From positions 186,001 to 250,000 of the forward strand of contig QEYB01000610.1 in NCBI GenBank assembly GCA_017562135.1: 64,000 bases of DNA, written 5' to 3'. The position numbers and the translations under genes are program-made. Source of the stretch: Dipylidium caninum. Lineage: Eukaryota; Platyhelminthes; Cestoda; Cyclophyllidea; Dipylidiidae. The first letter of the stretch is position 1. Each line of letters opens with the position of its first letter. Positions 1-12,100 of the stretch are shown here, in pieces. The notes beneath the pieces are model-generated. The model was not told the DNA's origin. It worked only from the letters and a program-made list of their open reading frames with translations, and did not search any database.

Positions 1-1104
1 CCCCTCGTTGACCGCTGGTCACCGGAGCTGGGGAAGCAAGCCATGGGGAAGGCCTGCTCTCACGTCCGCAGGCTGCCATTCGCCTTCTTCCCCCCGCGCC
101 CCATACCGTTAAGCAGCCGGCTGTGTTCTCCTCACCGATAAGATACTTGGTTGTTTGTATACCCACTCGCCTGCCACGTATGTCACTCAGTTGACGTGCT
201 TTTGCATTAACATGAAGTGGGATCTTTTCAGGGTGATCAAAATGTCAGTAATTTCGTGAAAGGGTGATCTAAACGACTCTCCCCGACTCGAAGGGTGTTG
301 GCAAAAAAAGCGAAGGTTGAAAAATTCAGATGAAAAAGAAAAACGAAGTACAATAGAGGAAATAGGCCTTAAAATAAGCGTGCAGCCGACGCAACTGTGA
401 CAGGCGCATTAGTGCGCTATGTAGGTCGATTTGATGGAACGGCCGGTCCACTTTTTTCCTATGAAATCGGCCATATTTTTGCATCAGATGTATGGCCAAC
501 TGTGGGGCAGGTGGATTCTCCGCATACTGCCTTTTGCAAGCGCCTTTTTTTGCTCTAATTCCTCCATTCAATCCATGCATTAAGTATTTCGCCATAGTAT
601 TTACCTATTCCCATACCAGAAACGTATTTTACGAGTATTTTACTGTCCTAACTGGGTGCAAGATTAGGCCGATTGTCAGTCGAATAGTTGGGATTGGCAT
701 ATGAAGTCCCATTGTTTTGCAGCTAACCGTTTTACCACCACAATTACATGGATGTGATGCCTTGGCGATTTTCGCGCCTGTCCACGCCGCAGGGTATAAA
801 GCCTGCTTAGGTGCCTCCACCGTCGTCCAGGAGGTGCCCTCCTCCCTGTCCCTTGTTTCTTTGCTCCTTGCTCGTTTTCTGTGATTTTCACTACTTTTAA
901 ACAACTGCATGCCTTTATGGGGTAATAACTGCCCCACGCGTTACGAATTAAATTGTAATGACCTTTGGAGAGTCATACTTCCGCCATCATCGTCATGCCT
1001 CTCTTCAGAGGACACTTCCTTTTACGTCAAATTTTTTATCCAAAGATGTATTTACTTAATCGACTGGACGCAGAAGCTAAGTGATATCACGATTTTATTT
1101 TAGG
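1..1104. other. No gene recognised upstream of the first supported exon
   Basis: This stretch holds only short reading frames without family resemblance. Earlier exons of the plus-strand gene ending at 2528 could lie here or before the window, but I could not place one with a good acceptor and matching phase. Confidence 0.3.
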
Positions 1105-2528
1105 GAGCATGAGAGGGATGTCATAATCCACCACTTCCCTCCCCTCAGCAAGATGATCTCCCACCTCGTTCAGTCTGGAAAGGTTCTTCAACATTTGGAG
1201 TTGGACGACATAGAGAGTACCATTATATGTATACAAGAACTGTTAAGACGTAAGGTGGACAACGATTTACACATCCCCTATCTTATCCTCACTCTTTTTT
1301 TGTGTTGAACAAAGTAGCTATAACAGGGAAGTAAAATGGTCTTGCTGTAGGAGTAATGCGGCAACCCTGTTCGATCCGAGGTGGCTGTCGCCCATCAAGT
1401 AATCCACACTTGTCGCCTAAATGGCAGGGTGGAGGGTGGGACTTGTAGCGCATGATGGCCATTTGCCATGGGCAACTGTCACGGAGAGACCCTCGTGAGA
1501 CGTCACACAGAGTCAGTTTGTGGACTAATCTTAGTGTTTCTAGAGAAGACCTGAATATTCCAAATTAACTAGGTGTAACACATGCAAAGTGCTGCTCTTT
1601 TGTTCTTCCCGCGCGGTGTGTAAGGGGCGAGATCACTGGCATTCTTCGTCGATCGGGCCAAGTCTGAGGGATGCCCATGCCTGACCTGACATTCATTTAC
1701 AAAGTGCTCACCTCCGAGGTCTACTTTTTTACATATAATTTACGTGGTACATTTTGTCAATTTTTTTGCGTCTGATCCACTTGGTGCGTTGTTATTCCCA
1801 GTATAGTGACTTGGTATAGTTTTCCGTTTTCTGTGGCAGGCTTCCTTAATGCCCTAGTTTTCGAAGTTGAAGCAACAATAAAACCCTCTAAGGTTGTCTG
1901 AGCACTGTTTTGCAAGCTAAAATCTACATGTGATTTAATTTGGTCTTGGTATTTTTTGAGAAAAACAATAACAACCATAGCCTGGGGAATCATATGACCG
2001 TTGGAGAACGCGATTGCTTTGAGCACACATTCCCTTCTTTCAGACAAGAACGAGTTGGAAGATCCGGCCTCCTGCGAGCATCTCTTCCTTCTCTCCATGC
2101 AAGCTCTGGTGAATCACGAGCAGTTCAGTAAGTTGATCACAGCCTGCCGTCATCTAATCCACCCCCATGGATAGTCATGCAAATTAAAGTTGGTGGGGTC
2201 GTCTCAAGTGAGATGGGCTAATGTGACCCACCAGATCTCTCAATTGTTTTTACTTTTTTCCACCGGTGCCACATATTCCGTCCATTATAAAGACCTAATA
2301 TTTTTTTCAGAGTCCAAGTCAGATGCAGCAAGCGAACGTTTGACGATGTTTACGCAACTCTTGCCAATGTTAAATCAACTAAACGTCGAACACCACGAAG
2401 TATTGAGTCAGATTCGACTGACGTACCCGCATCTCGTCTTTCCCGAACTCTACGTGGAAATGTTCGCCATTGGTGCTGAAAATCCACCTTACTTCTTTCG
2501 AAGCTATTCCATCGGGAACGACCTGTGA
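1105..2528 (+). CDS. Unrecognised conserved-looking gene, last three exons
   Basis: Three plus-strand segments chain together with splice-like borders. The first runs from about 1105 to 1250, after TTTTATTTTAG, and contains HFPPLSKMISHLVQSGK and IQELLRRK. The second runs from about 2042 to 2128, after CTTTCAG, with CEHLFLLSMQALVNHEQF, and ends at GTAAGT. The third runs from 2311 to the TGA at 2526-2528, after TTTTTTTCAG, with LNQLNVEHHEVLSQIRLTYP. The peptides are rich in leucine and amphipathic helices with even codon usage, unlike the flanks. The C-terminus therefore reads as a helical globular domain. I do not recognise the family and assign no function. The N-terminus is missing or unplaced. 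A chance chain of open frames is possible, but three phase-compatible exons with good acceptors make a real gene more likely. Confidence 0.5.
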
Positions 2529-3471
2529 TTAACACCCCCTCTCCTTCCACCTCCGATAGTACTTCTCTTATTATTTTCCTAAAATGTCTTCCCTTGCTTC
2601 ACCTCCTTTTCCTGTTACTACCCAGCGTACCGTGTCGTGACACCAACGCCAGAGAAGTTTATTCACCGAAGCGCCAATTTAAGTGCGAGAAGCGCTTATG
2701 CACCCACGCACATTTGTGACGATAGTATTTTGCTTTATCTCCTGTATTCTCAGGTCTAGATAATGCTCTCCCCTTATGGGCGGGCCATGCCTGTTTTTTG
2801 ATCCCCTCCTTTCCCGCCCTCCTGCGTGTAGTCGCCGCTGACACTGACGCCGGCGCCAACACGACTGCCGCTCTCGGTTTTCTTAATCTGTGTTTCGCCC
2901 GTCCCACGTGCGTGCTGTTGCCCCTCCTGGCACCTCACCCGCCCGCCGTCCCGTCTGACCGAACCACCACCTGCCCAAACACGTTTGTCCACGCCAGTGC
3001 GTGCGCACCTTCGCGCGTTCATCCACGTACACTGCTTCACATCTCAGGGTTATCACCTTTTAACCACAACTGTTATAATCCTCGCGCCGATTTATGAATT
3101 TCTTAATTGATAGAATTCTGGTTTTCTCCTGACATCGTCGCGGTTGAGTGCGCCCATAAGCGGCTGCCAGACCCACAGTTGAAACGGGTGCGCAGCCTCC
3201 TGGAAGCCCTCCACCCCCGTAACAAGTGACAACGTCATGCGGGCGACTAGGTGTCGTGTTGTGGTTAAATTGGTCCACCATGGCTGGAGTGGGTCTCAAC
3301 TGTCGGTCTTGGCGTGTGTGGGTGACGGTTATTAGACATAGTTTACTCTGAGGCTGACCGAGACACTAATCTTACTATACAACTAAACAACACAACATAG
3401 AAGTTACTTACATCGTGCATTCCGACCTACTTATTTGTGATAAGGTTGTCATTCGTGGGTCCCGTGGCGTT

Positions 3472-3487
3472 GGGGGGGGGGGGGGGG
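3472..3487 (+). repeat. Poly-G run (16 bases)
   Basis: Uninterrupted G homopolymer in an intergenic stretch. Similar C runs occur at 14759-14771 (laminin intron) and 43716-43729 (coding, in the Ena/VASP polyproline tract). Such runs are prone to length errors and to polymorphism. Confidence 0.85.
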
Positions 3488-5958
3488 AATTGGAGCTAGT
3501 CGTAACGACTGTCGTCACGAGCTGCAGGCCTGGTTTCAGGTATCGGAGCGGCCTACCGAAAGCACTCGGCCCGTCTCGACTCTTGCTGACTGATGGTTTT
3601 GCTGTGTGACGGGCCGCCGGTGTCGGTTGCGGGTGTGCGCAGACGCGCCCTCGTGTCAAGTAAACGTATTTCGGTAGCCACCAAAAGCTGGCTAATACCC
3701 TTCCCTTGTGTCATTTCTTGTGTAGAGTCGAACCAAATAGAGCTAATACGGTGATTGAGTTGCTTCCGGAACTACCCGTCAAGCCGTTCTGAGAGCGTAC
3801 ATCCTGGTGTCCCTAAACGCCAAGCTTTTAGAATTATCATGGAGTCAAGTGAAAGTATAAAATTCGGTCGAGGGAACGAATTTTCTGGGGTGTATTTTAG
3901 CAGATTAACTTGTGACTCCAGGATTTCCCTGCATTACATCAGATGAATCGACTTAACACAAGGTGACTGCCACTTCCGTAGGAGCTGTCGAAATGATAAT
4001 TTCAGGACAAATAATTGACAATAACCATTTGGCTTTGGAGAATAAATGTGGTAAAGGGGTAGCATTGTGTTGTGACGATGTGTCGATATCGAGTGACCCT
4101 TCGCCTGACGGTTCTTCGCAGAGTCCAGTGAGTAGTCCAGGGGAAAGTAGTTTGCAATTTGATCAAAGTGTAGAACCATGTACGGTAGTAGGCAGGACTC
4201 TAAAACAGCACCATTCCTTCGGAGTCATGACTCTTCCCATCAAAAGTCCTGTTTTGTTTTCTGTGGTTTACTTAGTGGGAGGAAATGGGTTTACCGGAGG
4301 CATAGAAAAACACGATTTTCTGATGCTGGTGTCAGTGTAGGGCGAGAGAATATCGGAATTTGTGTACCGCTACTGATAATGGCGATATGGGCGAAGTGAA
4401 GGGTCAAATCATTGGAGGGAAGTCGAGGTAAGCAAAGACGCCAGTTGATAGTAAATCATCAGGCTGCTCTTTTACACCGCCCGAAAGACGTTTGAAATTC
4501 AAGACACTTTCAAAGAGATGGAGAGGAGAGAGCAACCCAATCTAAATGCCTCATAGTCCGCGCCGAGAGCCCATGTTATTTGGGGATGAAGCATCATGGA
4601 GACAAAAAAGGCACACTCTTCCATGTCTAAGTTGGTTCTTCCGAAGAAATATCTCAAATGTCAGAACCCCCTCGTTAGGGGACATTCTTATCTGACAACT
4701 AGTCAGGAAGAATTTACGCTTGGGCCAACTCACTCGTGGGAGGGATTCTGTGAAAAACACGGAATCACCAGCGCTGGGTGCATCTTGATGCCGTCAATGC
4801 GAATAAGGCTTGTGATTAGATTCAGTTGAAAAGCTTTCATTGATGGATCCTAGGTTAGGAGTGGTGATCTGCAAGCATGTATTTTCGTGAGGGGAGATTT
4901 TTCACTTTCGTTTCTGTAATTAAATTCCTCGAGAGACCTCGCCTGGATATACCGCATGGATTTGGCAGACCCGTGGGGTGGAGCCCCCGTGGTTCTTCCC
5001 CTCGTCATGCCTTATCCACCCAGTCCGTGGACGAAGCGAAGGGTTTTCAAAGTATCCTCCGCAAAAACCTGATGTCAAAGAACGCGTAGCTACATTTCTA
5101 TTTACTCATGAAAGTCCATGGGAGTTTCTTGCGTGCGATCGCACATGTGAAACTAAACGGAGCCGGTAAAGCAGTTGCTGTTCATCCCGCCAAAAGGCCT
5201 GACACTTCCATCGCCTAGAGTGCATTCCGGCCAGACCGTACTGCAAGTGGCGCAGTATCAAGACATGCTGCTGCCGTTGGTGTTGTTGTTGTCGCATTAC
5301 ACTTCGGCAGTTGCGCGCAGGCGATAGAAGGCCCAGTGTGTTCTCGCTGACATGGCAGGGAGTGCTGATGATAGATGAAAAGAATGTGAGTCGCTCTCCA
5401 CTGAGCCATCTGTCCTACCGTCGAGGTAGCTATTACACAAAAACAGCATCTAGAGGCCAGTCCCGCCCGTGTCGATGGTTCTAAACGAAATGTTTTCCAG
5501 ATTTGATGAGTAATTCTCCATTTTCCCCTGTGCACGAATGGGTTGTGAGTCAAGACAACGACTTTTCTTGCAACGATCAACTGTCAGTTCGTCCAGTTCC
5601 ACACATTTTCCTTGAGACCAGGTAGGCGACCACATTTTACGTGGGCCCGTGAATTTTGCTACCTGAATCCAAATTGGAGAATTTTGTGGAAAATGGCCGG
5701 ATGGTCATCCACTGGTGCTCATTTGATTATCGGAACTTGGATTAAACGATGCTGATGAGTTTTAACAATTTTCCCTTCGGATTTTGCAAAATTGGACCAA
5801 GAACTCATATTGTTAAGAGATTTTGGGTGTGAAAGTGATCTACTCAGGTAAGCCACATTGAAAGTGTCCAATCAACCATTTACTACAGTCAAATTGCAGA
5901 CTTGAGGGATTAGGCCAGTGCATTCGGCTTCCCACGTTTCACTCATTATCTCTGTTGT

Positions 5959-5964
5959 TTTATT
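5959..5964 (-). terminator. Candidate polyadenylation signal of the laminin gamma gene
   Basis: AATAAA on the minus strand, about 200 bases downstream of the laminin stop codon at 6163. It is the first canonical hexamer noted in that direction; cleavage itself cannot be seen in sequence. Confidence 0.4.
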
Positions 5965-6162
5965 TTCCCGATTCATCAAGTAAAAACCAACAGTAGACAA
6001 TAAGTGTGTTCTTGAGAAAAATTTCGACCTACAGGCACGATTAGATTGGTGGAGGACAAGACCAGACACCTCAAGGATTCGTACATTTAACAAATTGAAA
6101 AATCATAAGGCAAAACATAAAAAACGACTATAATCATGATTGTAAGAAAAATTGGAAAAAAA

Positions 6163-9100
6163 CTAGTGCAGGAAGACGGAGGTGAAGGCCTCGTCCGGTC
6201 CCCCCAAACCGGAAGCTGTGCTGGGGCCTGTGGAGTTGTTGACTGACCGCTTTCTCCTCCGCCGGCTGCCTTCAATGTTTTTACCCGAGTAGAAGCACCT
6301 CTGATGGTTTAGCAGGGGCAGCAGCTCGAGCAGCCGAGTGAGGTGCTTCGTGTTGGCTGCGAACTCCTTCACCTCGTAGTCCCTCAGGTACTCCATTTCG
6401 GCCACCAGGGAGAGGTTCACCTTGCGCAAATTATTAATCCGCTCGGTTATTTTCATGCGTTCTGCTTCTTCCTTTATCTCCTTGAAACGAGCTGCTCCAT
6501 CGCCCTCGAAGCCGTTGTTGGGACTTGTGTTGGCTGGAATACAAATGTGAGGGTGTTTAATCCACAAAATTCCATTTATCGTACATCTTCAATAACCCAA
6601 TTCAGATTAATGTTGGCCCTCAAGGAGTCTCTTGCGGAATGAAGAGAGTGGGACGGTTCAACCCTCACGAGGAAGACACGCGCAGTCTACCATGATTTAG
6701 TGGGTGGGAAATGAGTTGATACCTGTCCGATGAAGATGCTTTGGCTCCGATTGGTCTTAGTTAACGCCTTCGGGGCCGATTCTGGCGGTTCACAGTACAA
6801 ATCAGGTTGGCTTTGACCTGCACACTAACCTGCTTTGGCCACGCTGAGTGCCAAGTAAGCTGAAGCCTTCACACTACCGCCGAGTTGTTAATCAGCTGCC
6901 CTGTACCTGCACCATATCTGCAGTGAAACAGAGCTTTGGGGAAGTTAGTATTGTGCGGTAGGATCGTCAGGAAGACAGTTCTTTTCCTCACTCTAATCCA
7001 TCTATAAAGTTAAACCAATACACCGGCCAATTGCGGTCACAACTAAGTTCTTGTCAGCATGTGTTCCACCAGCTCCCCAAATGATCCAACGCCCCGGGCA
7101 TGGCCCGAATACCCTCGCCAATGCGCAATGCGGCGCCAAAAGAGGGCCCTAAGAGGCGCCCACGCCCAGAGTGGGGGAGAGAAATGTAGCACCAGGGCCT
7201 GTGGGTATACCTTAAAGCACAGAATTACCCACTGGGTACACAGCAAAATAAGTGGAAAAATTACTTATTTTGCCCTTCAACTCCTTCATTTTGTTAAGGA
7301 GATTGTCGATATCCTTGCGCAGTTGAGTAACATCGTTCTCGGACCGTTTGCCGAGTTCGATCACCGCCTTCGCCTGGGGTTTTATTGCCTCCACCACCTC
7401 GGAACTGCTCCTAAACTCATACTGAACTTGACTGTAAAGTTCATCCTCCTCCTCCTGCTTCGCATTGAGTTCTTCGTTTCAGCAAGCTGTTTCGCCACCT
7501 GCAAGGGGAATCACCATCAGGGACGAAAAAACTACTGGCCAATGCAGCGTTGCCGAACCCTTGAATGCATATGGTTCGAAGAAGTGGGAAGTACTGGTGG
7601 CATTTCTGTGCAAATGGAGGCGAAGTGGTTTGACTGAGATACCAGAAATCATAATATTAAAATCTGCTCGAATCGCAGCAATTGCGGTAAGGCATTAAGA
7701 TCGAATGTTCATCAGAGCTTTTTAAGGGTGGTGGAATAAGCGGGGCAGCCAAATGGACTTTGGCCACCTTTAAGTGGCGCATCTACCTCACACAAATGTG
7801 CATTTTACCTCATTCCAAACAGCAGCTTCCCTCAGCCAGGCGATGCGTGCACACCGGCGGTGGATGTTCGCCAAAATGCTAGAGACTCGGGTGATTGAGA
7901 ACGCCTGCCCCGTCCCCCAGGCATTACTTCACTTACTGCCTCATTTATACAAAAACTTTCCCGAAAGCCACTACGCAAAGTCCAGCAAAAGTCTCCTCGT
8001 TTGCGTATATTCCAAGTCAAGCCACAGTGCATCACTATTCGACGATGTTTCGTACGGGTAGGTGTTAAATAGAAGTCCTATGATAGTTGCCCCCCTTGTG
8101 TCACGGTTAGGTTATACACCGCCATCATCACCACCACCAACACCGCCGCCGCCCAACGTCTTCATAACCCCGATGCGAGGTGTATTTGCTCCGCCACCCG
8201 CCAAGTATCGGTCACACGACGAGAACAAACAAGCGCCACTGTTGTGCGGACGCACGTATACCCCATTAACCTAACTAGAAGCCAGAGAGGTCACACAGGT
8301 TGCCACCACCGAGGCTTCGTTTCCGCCCCCGCGGGTACCACCACTTAACAACGGTGGCAGCTACTGCGTCAGTAGTCCTCGTCAGATGACATTCAGCTCC
8401 ATCGGGACTGCCGAAAGACGGGGGCAGAGATGGATGCAGGGTCCCTTTCATTAGTGTCTAATTTCTGCCAAATCGGGATTCCGAACCAAGTACGTTTAAA
8501 AGAGGTTCCAATCTGCCTGCGTGAGCAGAAATTTCAGTAGAATAAGGTAGAAAGTTTCAAATATCGGAAAAACAAAGCCCTTACGTCCTCTTTTAAGGTC
8601 TTGATTTGTTCATCGTAAAAAGCCATAGTCGTCTGTAGGACTTTGGCGGCATTAAGAGCATCGTCGACCTGGACATGGATGCCCTGGACTTGTTTGTTAA
8701 TTTTGCCAAGGCTCTCGTTGATCTCCGTCTCAATGGAACGCATCGCCTCTAACTCCTGTTTGGTGCGGCCAACGTAACCGTCGAAATCTGCGAATACGAA
8801 AGAGGGTGCTCGCTACAGTTTGAAATTTACGCAGATTTACATTATAGTGAAATTGTGGTTTGGTAGTCTTGCGGGATATCTGGCCGCTTGTGGCCTCGTT
8901 ACGTGACTTGGATGATGGGCGCATGGACGAGGAGGTGGAGGAGGCGTTCCTGCCTAAACACCCTCGCCCCCATTGATGTGAGGCCTAAGATCTAAAATCG
9001 AGGGTTGATGACTCCGGCGACAGTTTTTATAACAGCCTGGTTTAGACGAACCCAACTTTTGTTGAATTGTCAAGGTTTGGACATTTTCCCTGAGGATTTC

Positions 9101-12100
9101 TCAAACGGTACTTTAAAGTAAGCACCATTAAATGATGCATCGAGTTAGTTGGTGAGAATATTATAAACAGATATTTTGGATTCACGGGAAATCGGTCTCA
9201 GAGGCGCAAAGCCAATTTAAGCCGCATGCATTGCCGGACTGCAATGGCGTCATCGCGACCTATTCCACCAAGGTCAAGAGAGCGGCTGAATAATACACAG
9301 AATTACTGGGACTACATGCGCTGGGGCTATGATATTTTGTTCACCGCCACCATAAGGTCATTAACAGCGTTCAGGTTACTGGTACAGAGTGGCTAAACCG
9401 CGGTCCACAGAAACGTCTGCAAAGGTAAGGCGCGTGAGTAAATTATTAACACGGGTAGGCATCTTTCACAAACAAGTGTGTTGGCGGTGCTCAAAGATTA
9501 GGGGCCTGAGCATGACGGAGGGATGGGGACCGCAGAGAGGAGAAGATCAGCGGGATCAACGGCGCCGGGCTTTGTCCCGCCGCCTAGCAGACCCTGTGTG
9601 AGCACACAAGCATATTCTCGGTGGTCTCACCTGTAAGGTTAGCTAGTTGTTGTCTAGCATCTTCCATAGCCTTTTTGGACGTCTGAACGGCCGTCTCGGA
9701 CTTATTTAGCAACTGTTCCAAACGCTCTATAATCCGAGCCTTTTCTTCCGCTACCGGCGTCTGTTTGACCAGAGTGGTTTTCAAACGATCGCGACCTTGA
9801 CGCAGTTTTTCCATCAAGTCCTTCATCACATTCTCCTCGCTCTCAAGCATCTCCTGCAGATCGTGGGACTAAATATGGAAATAAATTGGAGGCTATATAC
9901 AGAATTGCGTCCTGGCTCATACAGAAACGCTTGGATCAAGTTGCCAGTGCGCATATCAACAAGTCAAATTAACAACATGGCAGTGCTTTTTTGGCATGTT
10001 CCCAAGTGCAAACTCTCATCACATACCACTATAAGTATATGGTCGCAATAAGGGCCACGGGGATGATGAAAGGAGGATGGGATATTAATATATTTAGCAG
10101 CATCAAAAGCATAAAAGTGGTCTCGATAAGAAGAGGGTCGTTGATGTGGAGTCTTCAAAATAGATTGGGATCAAATTAGAGTTGAGATGACCAAGAGGGT
10201 CCGTAGACGAGCTGCCATTACCACAGAAGCATAATTAGCAACCGTCGAAGACCTCAAAAGGGTTGACACTTAAGGAAGTTGAAACCAATGACGAAAAAAT
10301 GAAATTCATTAGTACGTACACTGGTGAAAGAGCATTCTTAACAGGTCGAGATGGGGAGCAAGCAGTTGGACTGAATGACTGCCGAAATGTTCTGCCGCGC
10401 TACCTGGATATTTTTATTAACGGTAGGCGTTGATACAAGGATAGAAGAGGAGATAATAACCTCCGACCATCGTTACAAATTAATCATGAAGGTCATGAAA
10501 TTTGGCTGTATAACCCAGTAAGCTGCGCGAAGATGAAAGGTGCCTCATCGGATCGTGGATGCATTGTTGTCGGCTTTAACCGTAAGTGAAATGCTTTGGA
10601 GAAGCAATAGGACCTGCCTCGACTTCGTCTACTCCCTTATCTTTATGCATACACCGTAAAAAGAGTGAGCAAAGCAGAATTTATGACCGCCCCCTATCCG
10701 CCTTAATGCTTACAATAACGAACTACACATCAGCAGCAACTATGCTGAATTTGGTCGCCCTAATAGTCCATAAAGACTAGTTGGCGCAAGTCGTCAGGAG
10801 AGCATATCTCCATTGCGCAAAGAGTGCACAACGGCACAATCTGCGTAGGAGACTGTCTCAAAAGGCCGACATACTCGTCTCAAAAAACATCCTCACTCCG
10901 ATATCATGCGGGCAGGTGTAGACTTCTCACGACCAACCTCATGCACGCACGGTGTGGCAGGCACAGGAGGGATTTTCTTCGTGTTAGGCGGATGGAGCAG
11001 AAGCATACCCCGGGTCCTCGAGGCGTCCGCATTTATGGCTCTCTTATGAGAACCAATAAAATGGCCCGAATGAAACGAAGGCACTGGTACATAATGCTGC
11101 CGATGACTTGACTCCATCGCAACATAAAAAGTGTCAACCTGCAACCTGTGGGATGTTACGACGTAGTCCCAGGCCCAGGAACGTTGGAACGCCGCCTCTT
11201 TGGCGACTTATTACCACAGTGGTATTGTTGTTAATAAAAGCGGGAATTTAGCTTACCACTTGACAAACCTTCCAGGTGTCAAAGACTGAGGGCATGAAAG
11301 CGGAGGCGGTGATGTTGAAGGGGGGAAACGCTTTCTCAATATGGGTTAATGGACAAAAGTTTACCCTAGACAGAGGCGGCTCGGCCAACGCGCTCGACTG
11401 ATTCGTGGATAGAACAAAGGAAAGTTGGTGGCGGTCCCGACATTTAAGGACAAGGCAGGATGAGGCCAAAAGATTCGGTGATGTTGCCTGTTTTGTGACG
11501 GGTGCTGGTAGACCGTTGTGCAGCCGTCAAGAGGTGAAGTGGCGCGCACAACAAGCGACGGGTAAACAAATACAAAGCGGAAAAGTGGACACTCAGCGGA
11601 CTTTTATGGCACTGTTTGCTTTTAACACTTCTGAAATGGGCAACGCCCTTGTAAACAGTATTTTCAGGCCAACTAAGAGGAGTTGTCGAAAGTGGTCATA
11701 AATGAATGTCCAAGACCAATCAGATAGTGTGATGTCAACCTGTCACACTGGTGAGTCAGCAAATTTACCTTGTTAAGAGCCGCTGTCCAGTCGCCAAATG
11801 CATCTTCAAGTTTGGACTGTTCCACACTCACATCGGGCACATTCCTCAAGCCGTCAAGCAGTTTGGTTAGGCGTTGACGCTGCTCCAAACTCAGGAGCTG
11901 AACATGGTCAACTTTGTGTTTAAGAGATATCTTCCGATTTGCCATAATCTCCTTCAGTCTAAAAAGTCAAGTTCCCCTCAAAGTTGGGCGCTTATAAGGT
12001 GGTGACCACAAAACACTAGCAATGTTGAATTAGCTCGATCAGTACAAGGTATGCTCGAAAAGCACTTTGGCAGTTAGAATTAAAAGTCACCTCTCCAAGC

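Larger units (their letters stand above)
2529..6162. other. Intergenic region without a supportable gene
   Basis: The region contains a 16-base G run at 3472-3487 and several short open frames. The best is a serine/proline-rich frame at about 3963-4340 (plus), with DPSPDGSSQSPVSSPGESS, which has coding-like composition but no recognisable neighbours or family. On the minus strand, AATAAA at 5959-5964 (TTTATT on the plus strand) lies about 200 bases past the laminin stop and may be its polyadenylation signal. Confidence 0.4.

Noticed and set aside
2659..3097. Overlapping frames on both strands, arginine- or proline-rich
   Set aside because: Typical of a GC-rich patch without stops; no splice structure or family match.
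3963..4340. Serine/proline-rich plus-strand frame
   Set aside because: Composition is coding-like, but no neighbouring exons, start or family could be found; left as a note only.
7059..7637. Plus-strand frame of 192 codons, the longest on that strand in the region
   Set aside because: Overlaps laminin exon 22 antisense, and the part outside the exon has no coding features.
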